Assembly: GCA_963664285.2 (NCBI GenBank)
Contig: CAXXNX010000025.1
Coordinates: forward strand, 1-64,000
DNA: 64,000 bases
Reading direction: 5' to 3'
Origin: JAJCYL01 sp963664285
GTDB lineage: Bacteria; Bacteroidota; Bacteroidia; Cytophagales; Cyclobacteriaceae
Numbering within the stretch: the stretch's first letter is position 1; every line of letters starts with the position of its first letter. The notes beneath the pieces are model-generated. The model did no database searches. It worked only from the letters and a program-made list of their open reading frames with translations, and was not told where the DNA came from. The translations under genes were made by a program, and so were the position numbers. Shown piece by piece: positions 8,301 through 18,132 of this stretch.

Positions 8301-8980
8301 GCTATTTCCTCACTTTTCACTGAGTAATATCGCTTGATGACATGGCGCACAGTCCGATAAGAGTTATATAACGCTTGTCTGGTTTGGTCAAAGTCCATCC
8401 ATTGCACATCTTCAATTTCTTCATCGGCCTGAGGGGTCATTTGGCTATCATCGTGACATCCCATGTGATACCAATGGGTTTTTTTTAATATGTACTTCCC
8501 ATTGAGCAAATAGGTGTGCCAGGTTGTACAGATCTTATTTCTTAATGTGACCTTAATTCCACATTCCTCTTCAACCTCCCTAACTGCTCCGGCCTTTTTT
8601 GATTCTTTTTTCTTCAATTTGCCTTTAGGCAAATCCCACTTTTTTCTACGAAAGATGAGTATTATTCGGCCATTTTCGCTAACAACTCCTCCAGCAGCTG
8701 GTATAACCCTGAATTTCCGTTTCAAATATTCAACGGCTTCTGCCCTGTTTTTAACTGTAAAAGTGAGGGCATCAAGGTTCTTAAACTTCTTTTTTGTCAT
8801 CAATTTGAGCAAATGATCAATATCTTCCTTGCTGGCATTTCTTACCAGAACATCATCTATTAATTTTTTCGCTGGTACTTTGCTCAGTTCAGGATCGATA
8901 ATCAAATCAAAATCATCAATGTTCATAGCCGCAGTAGGCTTTTTGATTAATACCGGAATGTCATTAATAAAGATTTTCAT
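8285..8980 (-). CDS. NUDIX hydrolase with N-terminal extension
   Basis: The 231-residue protein has about 85 residues of unassigned N-terminal sequence followed by a NUDIX domain. The box (from GKLKKKESKKAGAVREVEEE to CGI) is a full match to G-x5-E-x7-RE-U-x-EE-x-G-U. It resembles diadenosine or inositol-polyphosphate-type NUDIX enzymes (FRRKKWDLPKGKL), but the substrate is not determined. It lies convergent to coaD and upstream of miaA's end, with no sign of an operon. Confidence 0.88.
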   Translation of the reverse strand: MKIFINDIPVLIKKPTAAMNIDDFDLIIDPELSKVPAKKLIDDVLVRNASKEDIDHLLKLMTKKKFKNLDALTFTVKNRAEAVEYLKRKFRVIPAAGGVVSENGRIILIFRRKKWDLPKGKLKKKESKKAGAVREVEEECGIKVTLRNKICTTWHTYLLNGKYILKKTHWYHMGCHDDSQMTPQADEEIEDVQWMDFDQTRQALYNSYRTVRHVIKRYYSVKSEEIAQEGN

Positions 8981-9060
8981 TGACCCAACCTGATAATCGC
9001 TTACAAAGAATATAAATTAGTGATCGAGTTGCAAATTGTACTACCTCCACGCATTAGAGA

Positions 9061-9999
9061 TCAATTTGGTTGGTTCTCCTTGATTACCTGCTTCAAAAAC
9101 CGAATGATGTCTTTGTTGTTATTAGGATCAAACCAGTGAATTTCCGGATCACGATTGAACCATGTAAGTTGTCTTTTAGCGTACCTCCTGGAATTACGCT
9201 TCAATAATCTTATGGCTTCTGCTTGATCATACTTTCCATCAATTAAATCAAAGATTTCAGAATAGCCGACCGTCTGTAACGCATAAAGATCTTTATATGG
9301 ATAAAGTTGCTTCGCTTCATCAAATAAACCATTTGCTATCATATTTTCCATTCGTTTATCGATTCTCTCATAAAGCAACTCTCTTTCCATAGTCAAACCC
9401 ACTTTTACCGCTTTAAAAGATCTTTCTTGTATCGTATTTTGAATGTAAGAACTAAATTTTTCACCGGTAAAATGGATAACCTCCAGGGCTCTTACTATTC
9501 GTTGAGGGTTGGTCTTATCAACTAATCCATAATAAGGTAAATCCTGTGTTCGTAATAATTCTACCAGGAACTCCAACCCTTTATCCTGTAGCAAATTCCT
9601 ATAATGTTGTCTGATTTCTTGTGGCACATCGGGCATGTCATTAAAGCCATTGCACACTGCATCAATGTACATTCCTGATCCACCTACAAGGACTGCAAAA
9701 GAAGTTTTGACAAAAAGAGAATCCAGGAGTGCCAGTACATCACTTTCAAATCTTCCGGCGCTATAAAAATCATGTATGGAATGGCTGTTGATGAAATAAT
9801 GCTTTACATTCCGGAGTTGTTTCGAACTTGGTTTTGCTGAACCAATATTTAATTCTTTATAAAACTGCCTGGAATCTGCTGAAATTATCGCCGTTTTAAA
9901 GTACCTCGCTATTTCAATGACAATTTCACTTTTCCCGACTGCCGTAGGTCCGACAACAACAAACACATATTTCTCCTTCTTCGTATTACTTAATTCCAA
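9061..9999 (-). CDS. miaA: tRNA dimethylallyltransferase
   Basis: MiaA adds a dimethylallyl group to A37 of tRNAs that read UNN codons. The 312-residue protein has a P-loop (VVGPTAVGKSEI, residues 15-26), the SADSRQFYKELNIGSAKPS substrate loop, GGSGMYIDAV, and the C-terminal RRYAKRQLTWFNRD motif typical of the family. It starts 75 bases from the divergent histidine kinase gene, so the two share a short bidirectional control region. Confidence 0.96.
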   Translation of the reverse strand: MELSNTKKEKYVFVVVGPTAVGKSEIVIEIARYFKTAIISADSRQFYKELNIGSAKPSSKQLRNVKHYFINSHSIHDFYSAGRFESDVLALLDSLFVKTSFAVLVGGSGMYIDAVCNGFNDMPDVPQEIRQHYRNLLQDKGLEFLVELLRTQDLPYYGLVDKTNPQRIVRALEVIHFTGEKFSSYIQNTIQERSFKAVKVGLTMERELLYERIDKRMENMIANGLFDEAKQLYPYKDLYALQTVGYSEIFDLIDGKYDQAEAIRLLKRNSRRYAKRQLTWFNRDPEIHWFDPNNNKDIIRFLKQVIKENQPN

Positions 10000-10074
10000 A
10001 GCAGTCTAAAATTCATTATATTTATAAACCTTTTAAGAAGCGAGTCAACCTCTTTTTTCGCCAAAAATTGCCTG

Positions 10075-13000
10075 ATGAAATTGGTCGAAGATAATATTAA
10101 ACAATCTAATGAAGAATTAGCGGTCTCTACTGTTTCCTCTACAAATAAGACCTTTGACAAGTCCGATAAGGATAAATTAGGCACATTAACCAATCTGCAT
10201 GAATCTTTAGAGCAATCAAAGGTCCTTTCAGTAGCCATAGATGTTAATGGTAAAATAATTTTTATCAATCAGGCGATGTTGGCAACCTTAAAATGTGAGG
10301 ATACGGAGCTATTGAACAGGAGCATACTTAATCATTTTCTATTTGAAGAATCGGAATCCTTCAAAGCAGATAACTTTCTCGAACTATTAAAAAAGAATGA
10401 CTTCAATGAGAGTATTACCGCTAGGGTTCATTTGAATAATGAGAAGTTCCACTTCAGGCTTAGTCCGATCACTTCAAAAAATCATAATGGAGAAATTGTT
10501 TGTGTCACATTCATAGGCGAGAATATCACAGAAAGACGAAAAGTCAGAGACACCCTTGAAAAAACTAATGCTCAACTCAAGGAGTTGTTCGATAATTCAT
10601 CAGATCTCATTCAGATTTTTAATTCCGAAGGTGTTATGAGATTTGCCAATGAGGCCTGGAAAAACAAGTTGGGCTACAATGACAAAGACCTTGAGACACT
10701 TACTCTTAAAGACATAGTGCAGGAAGAATATTGGGACAAAACAAAGGAAAAACTCAAGAGCATTGCAGCAGTCGAGAATTTTGAGAAATTCGAAACGGTC
10801 TTGGTCTCAAAATATGGCAAAAACATATTCGTTTCAGGAAGAATCCATTGCACTAAAGAAAATGACATCCCCATTGAGTTCAGGGGTATCTTTTATGATA
10901 CAAGCGAAAGAGTACGGGCGGAGAAGGCACAAAGCCTTTTTTATAAAATTGCCAACGTCACTACTACAAGCTACAATCTTGATATCCTATATGCTAGCAT
11001 CTACCTACAGTTAAATTCGATACTCAAAATTCAGAATTTTGCTGTGGCACTCAAGGAAAATTCCCAAATTACATTTCCCTACTACATAAGTGAGGCAGCT
11101 GTTGGTGAGGAAATACCGGAATATAAGGAACTCGGAAAGATTCTTGCTGAATATACTTTTGAGCGTCGAAAGCCGCTTATGATATATGAGGACGGTATTC
11201 GTAGAATTACCAAAACCAAAAAATTAAAGATTAAAGGACCTCTGCCCTTTATATGGTTGGGCGTTCAATTGATAATTGAGGGTGAGCAAAAAGGGGTTAT
11301 TTCTTTTCACTCATTTCGCGATCGTCCGGCCTATAACCATAAAGACCTGGAACTACTGGATTTTATTTCCAGTCAGATGTCAATGGCCATCGAGCGAAAA
11401 CGGCAGGAAATTCAAATAAAAAATCAAAATGCCAGGATCAAGGCCATATTTGAGAGTAGTACACACGAAATCTGGTCGATTGACCGTAACTACAACATCA
11501 CCTCTTTTAACCAGAACTACGCAGACATTTTAAGTAATTTCTACGATATAAATATTGAGGACAAACTATGGGGTCAGACTCGAAAAAAGCATGAACAACA
11601 ATTTGGCACTAGTTGGATCGAACATTATGAAAAGGCTTTTGAAGGAGACGTAGTTAATTTCCAGACTGAGTTATCGGATATAACAGACAATACTATCTGG
11701 AGAGATGTATTTATCAATCCAATTCAGAACCCTGATGGAAAAGTAGAAGAGGTTTCAGTCATCGCTAACAACATAACAGAAAAGAAACTTTCTGAAATAG
11801 CGCTGGCAGAGAGTGAAGAAAAGTTCAGAACTATTTTTGAATCCATACAAGATATTTATTTCAGATGCGACCTTTCTGGAAAAATAGTAATGATTAGCCC
11901 GTCAGCTACCGAAATTTTAGGTTTTGAACGAGAAGAACTACTTGGAGCGGATATTGGCAAGTTCTATAACATACAATCCGAAGTCGATAACTTGTTTGAG
12001 GAGCTTTCTGCGCAAAAGAGCATAAGGAACCTCGACGCAACCCTCAGCACTAATAGTGGTGAACAGCTTCAATGCCTGTGCAATGTGAGAATGATATATC
12101 ACAAAAACACACCAATTCAGATAGAAGGAGTGGTCCGAGACATCTCGCAACTAAGAAAAGCTTATGAAGAATTAAAATCTGCGAAAGATCTAGCGGAGAA
12201 ATCTCTAAAAGTAGCGGAGAAATCTCTAAAAGTAAAGGAACGGTTTCTTGCCAATATGAGCCATGAAATTAGGACTCCAATGAATGGCGTTATTGGGATG
12301 ATAGATCTAATAGCCAGTACTAAACTTGACGAGGAACAACAGGACTATGTGAAAACCATCAAAAAATCCTCGGAAACATTACTTCACATTCTCAATGACA
12401 TCCTTGACCTGTCGAAGATAGAGGCTGGTAAAATGGAACTTCGGAGTAATCCTGTTAAAATCAAATATACTTTTGAGAAACTCTATGATCTTTTCTCCCG
12501 CCAGGCCCGCGTCAATCAAAACAGCCTGTATTATCATCTTGCAGATAACTTACCCAATGTGGTTTATGCGGATGAAACACGCCTTTTGCAAATTCTTTCC
12601 AATCTCACTTCAAATGCAATAAAGTTTTCTAAGAGTGGAGGTACTATCCACATCAGTGCTAAGGAAATCAAAAGGACAAATAATAAATCTTCAATACGTG
12701 TTCAGATCAAAGACTCAGGAATTGGCATTTCAGACGAAGATCAGAAAAAACTGTTCAATAGTTTTATGCAGGTTGATAACTCCATTACTAAAAATTATGG
12801 CGGGACTGGACTTGGTCTGGCAATATCAAAGGAGTTGACAAAATCTATGTCAGGTGAAATAGGTGTTCACTCCACACTTGGTCTGGGTAGCACATTTTGG
12901 TTCACATTTAAAGCGGAAATTGCGCCCGGTGATGTGACAATCGAAGATTGGACACATGTGGAATCTGGCTTTACTGATGAATTTGAAAATAAACAACCCT

Positions 13001-13764
13001 ACCTGTTAGTTGTTGATGACAACTCGATAAACCGTAAAGTCGCTGGCCAAATTCTCAAAAAGGCCGGCTGTAGTGTAGATGAAGCCATAAGTGGCAAAGA
13101 AGCGCTTAAAAAAGTCCATAATAACAAATATGATCTCATTTTTATGGATATTCAAATGCCCGAAATGGATGGGATCAAAACCACTGAAAAAATCAGATCC
13201 CTTGGCTTGGATAAGGTACCTCCCATTGTAGCTATGACAGCATATTCAATGGAAGAGGACCGAAGCCGCTTCCTTAGCCAGGGAATGGATGACTATCTAC
13301 CCAAACCAATTAAAGCCAAGGATTTGATATCAAAAGTGAAAGACTGGTTGAAATTTGAACCTAAAGGCGTGGACAGCATAATCTTTGCAGAGGACAATTC
13401 GGATGATGAAGGGTTGATTATTAACCAAAATACATTAAGCAACCTCTGCCGTCACGGCGGAAAAGAAATTCTTAGACCTCTCTTGGAAGATTTTGATAGA
13501 GAGACTCAAGAACAATTAGTAAATTGCTATAAAGCTCTTAAAAATGACGATTATGAAGGTGTTCGCCTGGAACTACATACAATGAAAGGCTCAGCCGGAA
13601 CCTTGGGAATTGAGAGGATAGCTAAATGTGCCGAAACTATTGAAGCCGAATTAAAGAAAAACAAGCCAAAGGACTTGAATAAAAAACTTGAGGTTTTAAA
13701 TGAAAGATTCAAAGAGTTCCAGGAAAACTCAACCAAGGTATTTGATGACTCAATCGTGAACTAG
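10075..13764 (+). CDS. Hybrid sensor histidine kinase (PAS-PAS-GAF-PAS-PAS-HisKA-HATPase-REC-Hpt)
   Basis: The 1229-residue protein has no membrane helix and is likely a soluble sensor. In order I see two PAS domains (about 45-155 and 165-275), a GAF domain (about 285-440) and two more PAS domains (about 450-570 and 580-695). The HisKA domain carries FLANMSHEIRTPMNG (H near 730). The ATPase domain has NLTSNAIKFS, DSGIGIS and GGTGLGLAIS (835-945). A receiver (VVDDNS; D near 1025 in FMDIQMPEMDG; K in YLPKPI) and an Hpt domain (H near 1168 in LHTMKGSAGTLG) complete a His-Asp-His relay. The likely phosphoacceptor is the receiver encoded 21 bases downstream. A 21-base tandem duplication sits in the linker before HisKA. 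Confidence 0.94.
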   Translation: MKLVEDNIKQSNEELAVSTVSSTNKTFDKSDKDKLGTLTNLHESLEQSKVLSVAIDVNGKIIFINQAMLATLKCEDTELLNRSILNHFLFEESESFKADNFLELLKKNDFNESITARVHLNNEKFHFRLSPITSKNHNGEIVCVTFIGENITERRKVRDTLEKTNAQLKELFDNSSDLIQIFNSEGVMRFANEAWKNKLGYNDKDLETLTLKDIVQEEYWDKTKEKLKSIAAVENFEKFETVLVSKYGKNIFVSGRIHCTKENDIPIEFRGIFYDTSERVRAEKAQSLFYKIANVTTTSYNLDILYASIYLQLNSILKIQNFAVALKENSQITFPYYISEAAVGEEIPEYKELGKILAEYTFERRKPLMIYEDGIRRITKTKKLKIKGPLPFIWLGVQLIIEGEQKGVISFHSFRDRPAYNHKDLELLDFISSQMSMAIERKRQEIQIKNQNARIKAIFESSTHEIWSIDRNYNITSFNQNYADILSNFYDINIEDKLWGQTRKKHEQQFGTSWIEHYEKAFEGDVVNFQTELSDITDNTIWRDVFINPIQNPDGKVEEVSVIANNITEKKLSEIALAESEEKFRTIFESIQDIYFRCDLSGKIVMISPSATEILGFEREELLGADIGKFYNIQSEVDNLFEELSAQKSIRNLDATLSTNSGEQLQCLCNVRMIYHKNTPIQIEGVVRDISQLRKAYEELKSAKDLAEKSLKVAEKSLKVKERFLANMSHEIRTPMNGVIGMIDLIASTKLDEEQQDYVKTIKKSSETLLHILNDILDLSKIEAGKMELRSNPVKIKYTFEKLYDLFSRQARVNQNSLYYHLADNLPNVVYADETRLLQILSNLTSNAIKFSKSGGTIHISAKEIKRTNNKSSIRVQIKDSGIGISDEDQKKLFNSFMQVDNSITKNYGGTGLGLAISKELTKSMSGEIGVHSTLGLGSTFWFTFKAEIAPGDVTIEDWTHVESGFTDEFENKQPYLLVVDDNSINRKVAGQILKKAGCSVDEAISGKEALKKVHNNKYDLIFMDIQMPEMDGIKTTEKIRSLGLDKVPPIVAMTAYSMEEDRSRFLSQGMDDYLPKPIKAKDLISKVKDWLKFEPKGVDSIIFAEDNSDDEGLIINQNTLSNLCRHGGKEILRPLLEDFDRETQEQLVNCYKALKNDDYEGVRLELHTMKGSAGTLGIERIAKCAETIEAELKKNKPKDLNKKLEVLNERFKEFQENSTKVFDDSIVN
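12193..12234 (+). repeat. Perfect 21-base tandem duplication in the kinase linker
   Basis: The 21-base unit starting gcggagaaatc occurs twice head to tail (12193-12213 and 12214-12234) with no mismatch. It encodes AEKSLKV twice, exactly one heptad, in the coiled linker between the last PAS domain and HisKA. Identity at silent positions implies a recent duplication. Confidence 0.9.
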
Positions 13765-13785
13765 TCGACCTAATGACATTTACTA

Positions 13786-14166
13786 ATGAAAAGAGTTATA
13801 ATTGCTGAAGACAGCTCCGTGATTCAAAACCTAACTAAAAAGATTCTCGAGATCCAGAATTATGAAATAATAGGTGCCAAAAATGGCGAACAGGTGCTGG
13901 AAAAGTTGAATCAAGAGGATTTCGATCTCATCTTAATGGATATCAATATGCCAGTTATGGATGGAATGGATTGCGCAAGAGCAATAAGGGCGCTTCCTAA
14001 CAAAACCAAATCAGCAATACCCATCATCGCCATTACCGGTAATGCTAAAAATTATTCACTGGCCGATTTCAAAGAGGCAGGCATTAACGATTACATACCC
14101 AAACCTCTTAATTTTGATAACCTGGTTGAAATGGTGCATAGATACACCGAAACAAATGTCAATTAA
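13786..14166 (+). CDS. Stand-alone response regulator receiver (CheY-like)
   Basis: The 126-residue protein is a single receiver domain. It has the acidic pair IAEDSS near residues 6-11, the phosphoacceptor Asp in LILMDINMPVMDG (about residue 49), T in IAITGNA and K in YIPKPL. There is no output domain, so it probably acts as a phosphorelay intermediate or by protein contact. It starts 21 bases after the hybrid kinase and overlaps the next small gene, which marks it as the likely relay partner. Confidence 0.92.
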   Translation: MKRVIIAEDSSVIQNLTKKILEIQNYEIIGAKNGEQVLEKLNQEDFDLILMDINMPVMDGMDCARAIRALPNKTKSAIPIIAITGNAKNYSLADFKEAGINDYIPKPLNFDNLVEMVHRYTETNVN

Positions 14167-14431
14167 GTATACCAAAGCACTTCTGGCTAAGCTGGAGGAT
14201 ATATTTTCAGAAACCGAATATCTACTGAGATACGAAAAAGGAAATTTCCATTCAGGGTATTGCATACTTAACGACTCAAAAATTGCCATGATTAACAAAT
14301 ATTTCCCGCTCGATGGCCGTATTAGCAGTTTGATAGAAATATTACATACTATCGATATTAACACGGATAATCTTAGTGAGAAAAACAGAAAGTTGTTTTT
14401 AAAAATCACTCAAACAGAACTACAGATTTGA
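14156..14431 (+). CDS. Small protein of unknown function in the kinase operon (91 aa)
   Basis: The ATG at 14156 lies inside the last codons of the receiver gene, and the product begins MSIKYTKALLAKLEDIF. The 91-residue protein is predicted soluble and mixed alpha/beta (YLLRYEKGNFHSGYC, INKYFPLDGRISSLIEIL). Its stop overlaps the TTG start of the metallo-hydrolase gene. An earlier in-frame ATG at 14042 would read wholly inside the receiver gene and is rejected. No family is recognised. The overlaps on both sides support translation as part of the operon. Confidence 0.65.
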   Translation: MSIKYTKALLAKLEDIFSETEYLLRYEKGNFHSGYCILNDSKIAMINKYFPLDGRISSLIEILHTIDINTDNLSEKNRKLFLKITQTELQI

Positions 14432-15189
14432 CAATCACCTTTCTTGGTACAGGAACATCCCAAGGTGTTCCGGTAATTGGTTGTACATGCGAAGTTTGTC
14501 GCTCAGTTGATTTCAGAGATAATAGACTAAGAACATCTATTCTCATCAATGTAGATGATCAGAATATTGTGGTTGACACAGGTCCGGATTTCCGCCAACA
14601 GATGCTGCGAGAGCGGGTGTCAACACTAGACGCTGTCGTTTATACACACCAACATAAAGACCATACCGCGGGAATGGATGATGTGAGATGTTTCAATTTT
14701 CTTCAGAAAGAGGAAATACCCGTCTATGCAAGAAGAGATGTTTTGGACCAACTCAGAAAGGAATACGAATACGTATTCGTTGAACACAAATATCCAGGTA
14801 TCCCAAAAGTTCGGGTGCACGAAATTTCTACTGAACCATTTACGATTTCAAGCACTCTACTTACTCCTATCGAGGTAATGCATCATAAGCTCTCCGTGTA
14901 TGGATATCGCATTGAGGACTTCACCTATATTACCGATGCCAGCTTCATTTCGGAAAAGGAAAAGGACAAAATAAAAGGCTCAAAAGCGCTAGTTCTCAAC
15001 GCACTCAGAAAAACAACCCATATCTCACATTTCAGTCTTGAAGAAGCCATCGAAGTAGCAAAAGATCTCGAAGTTGAGACTACCTACATTACTCACATAA
15101 GCCACGCCCTTGGAAAACACCAGGATGTATCCAATGAACTACCGGATGGGATCAAACTGGCTTACGATGGACTCAAAATCTGTCTCTAA
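14428..15189 (+). CDS. MBL-fold metallo-hydrolase (PhnP-like)
   Basis: The 253-residue protein starts at a TTG that overlaps the previous stop. It has the FLGTGTSQGVPVIGC N-terminus, a CTCEVC pair and the THQHKDHTAGMDD metal motif near residue 72. Later His/Asp ligands are in VMHHKLSVYGYR, ITDASFIS and THISHALGKHQ. This is the PhnP/RNase-Z-like branch of the metallo-beta-lactamase fold, which includes cyclic phosphodiesterases. The cellular substrate is not known. Confidence 0.88.
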   Translation: MTITFLGTGTSQGVPVIGCTCEVCRSVDFRDNRLRTSILINVDDQNIVVDTGPDFRQQMLRERVSTLDAVVYTHQHKDHTAGMDDVRCFNFLQKEEIPVYARRDVLDQLRKEYEYVFVEHKYPGIPKVRVHEISTEPFTISSTLLTPIEVMHHKLSVYGYRIEDFTYITDASFISEKEKDKIKGSKALVLNALRKTTHISHFSLEEAIEVAKDLEVETTYITHISHALGKHQDVSNELPDGIKLAYDGLKICL

Positions 15190-15234
15190 GTTTGTTGAAG
15201 AATGGCCTAAGTTTGACACCTAGAATAATCCTCA

Positions 15235-16782
15235 GTGCATCAAAACTATTATTTTCTTAAACACCTGGCTGAAGAATTAAATGCCAAACTGGCCGGACAT
15301 CTGCTTAAATCCTGTTTCAGCCAAAATAAGGACGAATTGATTTTGGGTTTTACAAATTCCAAAACCGACTACTACATTAAGGCGGACCTTAGTCATCAAC
15401 AAGGTATTCTATCATTTGCGGGAGATTTTAAACGAGCAAATAAAAATAGTATTGACCTTTTCACTGAGTTGATTGATTGTCTTGTAAAAAAAATCCGGGT
15501 TAATAGAAACGAAAGAAGTTTTCAGATCTCTTTCGCTCAGGGTCAAAACCTCATTTTTAAACTGTTTGGCAGACAAAGTAACATTCTATTGTTCACAGCC
15601 AATGAATACCCCAAACTTTTCAAAACCCAAAAAGCCAAAGATGAAACCCTTACGCTAAAAGGTTTTAACAGGACTATCGACCAAACGCAAGAGAACTTCA
15701 TAAAAAACAATGGAGACTTGCGCCTACTGTTCCCAACTTTTGGTCAAATTTTGTCCGACTATCTGAGTACTCTCGGTTTTTTGGAAAAAAATATCGCAGA
15801 CCAATGGATCATGGTTGAACAACTACTAGTTGAATTAGCTGATTCTAGGTTTTATCTAATCACCTATAAGGACAAATTGCACTTGTCATTGGTCAAGATG
15901 GGGGAAACTATTGCTAAGTTCGATTCTGCAATTGAGACAATTAATGCATTCTATAGCCGGTATGTAAAATTTAAAGTGCTTGAAAAAGAAAAGAATCTAA
16001 TTAGCCGTCAACTTGAACAAAAGATCACACGGACCGGGAATTATATTATTAAGGCGAAATCCAAGCTCCGGGAGTTGTCAACAAAGCGAAACGACCAGGT
16101 AGCTGATGTCATCATGGCCAACCTTCACATGATCGTACCACGAACAGACAAGATCGAACTTTTTGATTTTTACAACAACGAGACAATTTCCGTTAAACTA
16201 AATCCCAAATTATCGGCTCAGAAGAATGCTGAAAAATTTTATAATAAAAATAAAAACCAGGGAATAGAGATAAAAAAAATCAAGGAAAGTCTGTCTTCGA
16301 AGACGCAAGAATTAGTGAAATCAGAACTACTACTACAGCAAGTAAAAGAATTCGAGAATATCAAACAATTAAGGGCTCAATTCAAAGTGAAAGACTTCAA
16401 ATCCCAACCAACCAAAGAACTACCTTACCATCAATTTGAAATAGATTATTTCACTGTATTGGTGGGTAAAAATGCAAAATCCAACGACCGGTTGACACTA
16501 CAATATGCGAATAAAGATGACATGTGGTTTCATGCCAGGGATGTAGCAGGATCACACGTAGTTTTGAAGTATCAATCGGAGGAAAATTTTCCCTCTAACG
16601 TAATTGAAAAGGTTGCTCAATTAGCTGCATGGTATTCTAAAGGGAAACACTTCCCGTTATGCCCCGTTATTTATACACTCAAGAAATTTGTCCGAAAACC
16701 CAAAGGCTTTGCCGCCGGCAAGGTCAAACTTGACAGGGAAGAAGTCATCTTGGTGGAACCAAAAAATCTAACCCGTGAATGA
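15235..16782 (+). CDS. NFACT (RqcH-like) ribosome quality-control protein
   Basis: The 515-residue protein has the N-terminal NFACT-N-like region, a central coiled-coil with the RQLEQKITRTGNYI and KLRELSTKR segments, and a C-terminal NFACT-R (DUF814) domain. The latter shows DDMWFHARDVAGSHVVLK and AAWYSKGKHFPLCPVIYT. Relatives (RqcH, Rqc2, NEMF) bind split 60S/50S subunits that carry stalled peptidyl-tRNA and, in bacteria, recruit tRNA-Ala for C-terminal tailing. The start is a GTG at 15235. The stop overlaps the next small frame by four bases. Confidence 0.85.
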   Translation: MHQNYYFLKHLAEELNAKLAGHLLKSCFSQNKDELILGFTNSKTDYYIKADLSHQQGILSFAGDFKRANKNSIDLFTELIDCLVKKIRVNRNERSFQISFAQGQNLIFKLFGRQSNILLFTANEYPKLFKTQKAKDETLTLKGFNRTIDQTQENFIKNNGDLRLLFPTFGQILSDYLSTLGFLEKNIADQWIMVEQLLVELADSRFYLITYKDKLHLSLVKMGETIAKFDSAIETINAFYSRYVKFKVLEKEKNLISRQLEQKITRTGNYIIKAKSKLRELSTKRNDQVADVIMANLHMIVPRTDKIELFDFYNNETISVKLNPKLSAQKNAEKFYNKNKNQGIEIKKIKESLSSKTQELVKSELLLQQVKEFENIKQLRAQFKVKDFKSQPTKELPYHQFEIDYFTVLVGKNAKSNDRLTLQYANKDDMWFHARDVAGSHVVLKYQSEENFPSNVIEKVAQLAAWYSKGKHFPLCPVIYTLKKFVRKPKGFAAGKVKLDREEVILVEPKNLTRE

Positions 16783-16976
16783 GACCGTGGCTTGAAATAC
16801 ACACGATAAAAGACAGGACATTCGCAATATTGATTGATGTCGTCGGGAATTTGACAGATACCATTCAAGACCGGTCAGAAGATGAGGAAATTAACCACCA
16901 TTTTATTGATCTTTATGCCAAATATGGAACGTCAGATCAACAAGATGATCTAAATGACTTACCTAATGGAGCATAG
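16779..16976 (+). CDS. Small acidic protein of unknown function (65 aa)
   Basis: The ATG overlaps the NFACT stop (ATGA), and the frame runs 65 codons to a stop inside the start region of the glycosyltransferase. The product (MRPWLEIHTIKDRTFAILI...) is acidic in its second half (EDEEINHH, DQQDDLND). No family is recognised. Coupling at both ends to apparently real genes is the main support for coding. Confidence 0.45.
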   Translation: MRPWLEIHTIKDRTFAILIDVVGNLTDTIQDRSEDEEINHHFIDLYAKYGTSDQQDDLNDLPNGA

Positions 16977-18132
16977 AAAACTTAAATATGTATTTCTGGT
17001 TCAGGGTGAAGGCAGAGGGCACATGACCCAGGCAATTACACTTTCGGCAATCCTTCAAAAAGCAGGTCATAGTGTTGAACATGTTTTTGTAGGAACCAAT
17101 TCCAGGAGAGTTGTACCGGATTTCTTCCTGAATAAGGTGAAAGCCGTCAATGTAGAATCGTTACCCAGTCCCGGATTTGTAACAGATCGCAAGGGTAAAA
17201 GCGTCCGTATCTGGGCCGCTATTGCCAATGGCCTGTTCAATCTTCATCGATATATTAAGAGTATTTTAGAAGTGTATAAGGTAGTAAAAAAAGTAAAACC
17301 CGATGTCTTTCTCAATTTTTATGATCCATTGGGTGGCCTGTACAACTTGATCTTTCGTCCGGGCTTAGTTTATATGTGTATAGGACATCAGTACCTGGCA
17401 CACCATGAGGATTTCCAGTTTGCTTCAGGAACGATTGATAGATGGTTGTTTTTGTTAAATAACAAACTCACCGCTATCGGTGCAAAAAATCAACTAGCCC
17501 TCTCGTTCACTTCCTACAGCAGGCCTGAGGATCCCAAACTCCTGGTATTTCCGCCACTTTTAAGAACCGACATAAAAACCTGTGAAGTCATCGAAAGGGA
17601 TTATATACTGGCCTACCTCCTGAATAAAGGTTACAGTGAAGAGCTATTGGAATGGCATGAACATAATCAGGACATTAGAATCCATTGCTTTTGGGACAAT
17701 GAAGAAGTGGATGATGAGTACAGCCCCATCCTAATTTGACCTTCCACTGGTTGAATGATCGGAAGTTTCTGGAGTATATGAGTGGTTGTAAAGGTTATGT
17801 TTCTACAGCTGGATTTGAATCAATATGCGAGGCAATGTACTTGGGCAAACCCTGTCATGGTGGTTCCGGTAAAAGGCCATTATGAGCAGTCCTGTAATGC
17901 CATAGATGCCTGTAATGCGGGGGCTGGTATATCATCCAATACGTTTGACCTATCAGGGTTTCTGCGCTTCCTTAATAAATTCAGTTCCAAACAGGATGAA
18001 TTTCGAAAATGGGCAGCTAATGCGGAATATCAATTCTTAAATGCCCTCGTGTTGAGGAATAAAGAAGTTGGAGTCAGGAAAGATAGACCCCTTGGTCAAC
18101 CCCGCCTAATTTTACCTCAACATGCTCATTAA
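16954..18132 (+). pseudogene. GT-B glycosyltransferase, split by a compensating -1/+1 frameshift pair
   Basis: Three frames join into one glycosyltransferase of about 390 residues (MJ1255/VC2487-like). The first, 16954-17739, holds the VQGEGRGHMTQA motif. At about 17724-17727 a C4 run appears one base short; restoring it gives SPHPNLTFHWLNDRKFLEYM followed by STAGFESICEAMYLGKP in the next frame. At about 17850-17853 (ccct) one extra base returns to the first frame, continuing VMVVPVKGHYEQSCNA. The highly conserved GFESxCEA donor-site motif lies in the out-of-frame segment, so the gene as sequenced cannot make an active enzyme. Either two sequencing errors or a true pseudogene. Its end overlaps pyrR. 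Confidence 0.8.

Noticed and set aside
9990..10268. 92-codon minus-strand frame over the start of the histidine kinase
   Set aside because: It overlaps the beginning of the kinase and the kinase-miaA control region and shows no protein-like features.
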